Source of the DNA: Bacteroidales bacterium
GTDB taxonomy: Bacteria > Bacteroidota > Bacteroidia > Bacteroidales > UBA932
Direction of reading: 5' to 3'
DNA: 7,679 bases
Assembly: GCA_017615135.1 (NCBI GenBank)
Contig: JAGAAU010000141.1
Span: forward strand, 1 to 7,679
Part shown: in pieces, positions 6,000-7,679 of the stretch
Layout of the letters: every line of letters begins with the position of its first letter
Position numbering within the stretch: position 1 is the stretch's first letter
Program-made: the position numbers and the translations under genes
Notes under the pieces: model-generated
Told to the model about the DNA's origin: nothing
The model's database searches: none
The model's input: only the letters and a program-made list of their open reading frames with translations

Positions 6000-6721
6000 A
6001 ATATGCACTTGTGACCGGTGGTAGCCGCGGAATCGGCAGGGCCGTCTGTATCCGCCTTGCGTCTGCAGGTTATTATGTAATAGTCAATTACGTGTCGAAT
6101 ACGGCCGCTGCGGAAGAAACTCTGGCGGCAATCCGCCAGAACGGTGGAGACGGGGAGCTTCTTCGCTTCGACGTCGCAGACACAGCGCAGACCAACTCCG
6201 CCCTCGAATCGTGGCAGAAGGCCCACGAGGGGGAATACATCAGCGTGCTGGTAAACAACGCCGGAGTACGGAGCGACAACCTGCTTCTGTGGATGGAACC
6301 GCAGGACTGGCATAAAGTGCTCTCTACCACCCTGGATGGCTTTTATAACGTCAGCCGCCCCCTGCTCAAGCCCATGCTGCTGGCCAAGTGGGGGAGAATT
6401 ATCAACATAGCCTCGCTCTCGGGACTTAAGGGACTGCCGGGGCAGACCAACTATTCAGCGGCAAAAGGCGGCCTGATTGCCGCAACGAAGGCCCTGGCGC
6501 AGGAAGTCGCGCGCAAGAAAGTAACCGTGAACGCGGTGGCTCCCGGCTTCGTGCATACCGATATGGTGGAAGGTCTGGACGAGGCAGAACTCAAGAAAAC
6601 CATCCCGGCGGCACGGTTCGGCGAACCGGAGGAGGTGGCGGCGCTCGTGGCTTTCCTGGCATCGGAAGAGGCCTCCTACATCAACGGAGAGTGCATCAGC
6701 ATAAACGGAGCTCTATACTAG
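5996..6721 (+). CDS. FabG-like 3-oxoacyl-ACP reductase (short-chain dehydrogenase)
   Basis: It is a classical short-chain dehydrogenase of 241 residues, most similar to FabG, which reduces 3-oxoacyl-ACP with NADPH. Visible motifs are the cofactor loop TGGSRGIG (7-14), NNAG (87-90), the catalytic S140, Y153 and K157 (YSAAK), and the VAPGFVHTDM segment after the active site. E. coli FabG has S138, Y151 and K155 with the same spacing. At the position of the tetrad asparagine (E. coli N110) this protein has T112, in STTLDGFYNV. The ATG overlaps the stop of the oxidoreductase gene as ATGA, so the two are coupled, and the umuD-like gene begins three bases after its TAG. With the upstream ketosynthase it forms a condensation-reduction pair. 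I withhold the symbol fabG because a dedicated secondary-pathway paralogue seems more likely than the housekeeping enzyme. Confidence 0.9.
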   Translation: MKYALVTGGSRGIGRAVCIRLASAGYYVIVNYVSNTAAAEETLAAIRQNGGDGELLRFDVADTAQTNSALESWQKAHEGEYISVLVNNAGVRSDNLLLWMEPQDWHKVLSTTLDGFYNVSRPLLKPMLLAKWGRIINIASLSGLKGLPGQTNYSAAKGGLIAATKALAQEVARKKVTVNAVAPGFVHTDMVEGLDEAELKKTIPAARFGEPEEVAALVAFLASEEASYINGECISINGALY

Positions 6722-6724
6722 CAG

Positions 6725-7144
6725 ATGCAGCCAGTACCTATCAATGAGACCGACAGCCTGGAAATGCAGTTTCTGGGCGATGTCAAGGCCGGCTTTCCCT
6801 CCCCGGCAGAAGATGTGCGCGAAAAGCTGGACCTGGTTAAACTCCTCGTGCGCCACAACGCCAGCACTTTCTTTTTCCGCATAGACGGAGTTTCCATGCT
6901 GGATGCCGATATGGACGAGGGCGACATAATAATCGTAGACCGTGCCGTAGAGCCATACAACGACTGCAAGGCGGTATGCTTCATAGACGGGGAATACACG
7001 GTCAAACGCGTGGTAATGGGCGACAACAAGGCCGTACTGATGCCCTGCAACGAGAACAATACCCGGTATAAACCCATTCCAGTAGGCCCGGACAACGATT
7101 TTCTGATCTGGGGCGTGGTTACTTATATCATAAAGAAGGCCTGA
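6725..7144 (+). CDS. umuD: UmuD-like SOS mutagenesis protein (S24/LexA-type self-cleaving peptidase)
   Basis: In response to RecA filaments, UmuD removes its own N-terminus and then activates the polymerase UmuC for translesion synthesis. The 139-residue protein matches E. coli UmuD (139). The probable cleavage site is A22-G23 in VKAGFPSPAED, corresponding to C24-G25 of E. coli. The catalytic Ser-Lys dyad is S57 (DGVSMLD) and K94 (EYTVKRV); their spacing of 37 equals that of E. coli S60 and K97. The DEGDIIIVDRA segment after the serine and the WGVVTYIIK end are also typical. There is no DNA-binding N-terminal domain, so this is not LexA. It begins three bases after the reductase stop and ends three bases before umuC, with no space for a private promoter or operator in the gap; any SOS promoter would have to lie inside the reductase gene. 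Confidence 0.93.
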   Translation: MQPVPINETDSLEMQFLGDVKAGFPSPAEDVREKLDLVKLLVRHNASTFFFRIDGVSMLDADMDEGDIIIVDRAVEPYNDCKAVCFIDGEYTVKRVVMGDNKAVLMPCNENNTRYKPIPVGPDNDFLIWGVVTYIIKKA

Positions 7145-7147
7145 GCC

Positions 7148-7679
7148 ATGTTCGCCCTTGCCGACTGCAACAACTTTTTCGTGTCCTGCGAAAGGGTTTT
7201 CCGGCCAGACCTGAACGGCAGACCGGTGATAGTGCTGTCCAATAACGACGGCTGCACGGTATCCCGTTCCAACGAGGCCAAGGCCCTGGGCATCAAGATG
7301 GGCGATCCCTATTTCAAAATCAAGGATATAATAGAGCGCAACCGGGTGGCGGTTTTCAGCTCCAATTTCCCTCTTTACGGGGATATGTCGAACCGGGTGC
7401 AGACCGTACTCCGCGGCTTTTCGCCGTCTGTGGAGCAATATTCCATAGACGAGGCTTTCCTGGACCTGCGCGGCATGAATGCAGATTTCAAGGCTTACGC
7501 CGAGGAAATTTCACGGGAATGCCTCCGGCAGACCGCAATTCCGGTATCCGTAGGCATCGCCCCCACCAAAACCCTGGCAAAAATTGCCTCCAAACTCTGC
7601 AAGCAGTACCCGAAGCTGAACGGCGGCTGCTATATGCACCGTCCACAGGACATAGAGAAAGTGCTGCGCAAATTTCCGG
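7148..7679 (+). CDS. umuC: UmuC-like Y-family DNA polymerase V catalytic subunit, N-terminal part (3' end outside window)
   Basis: The frame stays open from the ATG at 7148 to the right edge (177 codons seen; the family has about 420). UmuC is the error-prone polymerase that copies across DNA lesions when bound to cleaved UmuD. The visible part holds the palm and fingers. Metal-binding carboxylates are D6 (LADCNNFF) and D101-E102 (YSIDEAFLD), at the same numbers as in E. coli UmuC. SNNDGC (31-36), EAKALGIKMGDP (43-54), SSNFPLYGDMSNRV (71-84) and the TKTLAKIASK segment of the thumb also match. The steric-gate position 11 is Phe where E. coli UmuC has Tyr. An SD-like AAAGAAGG (7132-7139) lies eight bases before the ATG, inside the end of umuD, one of the few plausible ribosome-binding sites in this window. 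I see no frameshift. Confidence 0.95.
   Translation, partial: MFALADCNNFFVSCERVFRPDLNGRPVIVLSNNDGCTVSRSNEAKALGIKMGDPYFKIKDIIERNRVAVFSSNFPLYGDMSNRVQTVLRGFSPSVEQYSIDEAFLDLRGMNADFKAYAEEISRECLRQTAIPVSVGIAPTKTLAKIASKLCKQYPKLNGGCYMHRPQDIEKVLRKFP

Noticed and set aside
5181..6008. A 275-codon open frame on the minus strand opposite the FAD oxidoreductase gene
   Set aside because: Its translation is rich in Arg, Pro, Ser and Ala with no recognisable motif, while the plus strand carries a complete flavoprotein. It is a shadow of GC-rich coding sequence.
6713..7438. A 241-codon open frame on the minus strand across umuD and umuC
   Set aside because: It covers the well-conserved UmuD and UmuC coding sequences and shows no family motif, so it is a shadow frame.

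Overview
The window looks like a chromosomal segment of a Bacteroidetes (Bacteroidales-like) bacterium. This is inferred from family resemblance: the incomplete PEP/pyruvate-binding protein, the AsnA-type asparagine synthetase, the compact diaminopimelate dehydrogenase and the FabB-like ketosynthase all read like Bacteroidales versions. Starts are generally not preceded by a good Shine-Dalgarno sequence. All eight genes are on the + strand, and coding sequence covers almost everything.

Layout. Positions 1-1130 hold the C-terminal part of a large PEP/pyruvate-binding (PPDK_N-type) protein. A structured, palindromic intergenic repeat follows (1130-1250). Next are asnA (1264-2274) and ddh (2281-3168), a tight pair that makes asparagine and meso-diaminopimelate, both with free ammonia as nitrogen donor. 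A second copy of the same kind of repeat (3167-3316) lies in the opposite orientation. It is followed by a KAS I-like beta-ketoacyl-ACP synthase (3337-4557), an 80-base gap with a possible degraded fragment of the repeat, a phytoene-desaturase/RetSat-like FAD oxidoreductase (4638-5999), a FabG-like reductase (5996-6721), a UmuD-like S24 peptidase (6725-7144) and the first 177 codons of a UmuC-like Y-family polymerase (7148-7679, running off the end).

How the genes work together. asnA-ddh is ordinary amino-acid and cell-wall metabolism. Ketosynthase, FAD oxidoreductase and ketoreductase would fit a module that builds and desaturates or saturates an ACP-bound or lipid-bound chain, for example a polyene or aryl-polyene/flexirubin-like lipid. 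No acyl carrier protein, dehydratase or acyltransferase is visible, so the product is unknown. The UmuDC translesion-synthesis pair starts 3 bases after the reductase gene and so appears joined to that operon.

The least explained structure is the intergenic repeat. Two copies in opposite orientation share a skeleton built on GGGAGGGACCCA and TGGGAGGG. Each is enclosed in a long stem whose sequence is unique to its locus, starts on the upstream stop codon and ends in a T run. One reading is a repeat lodged in the loops of intrinsic terminators. I see no CRISPR array, tRNA, rRNA, transposase or defence system.
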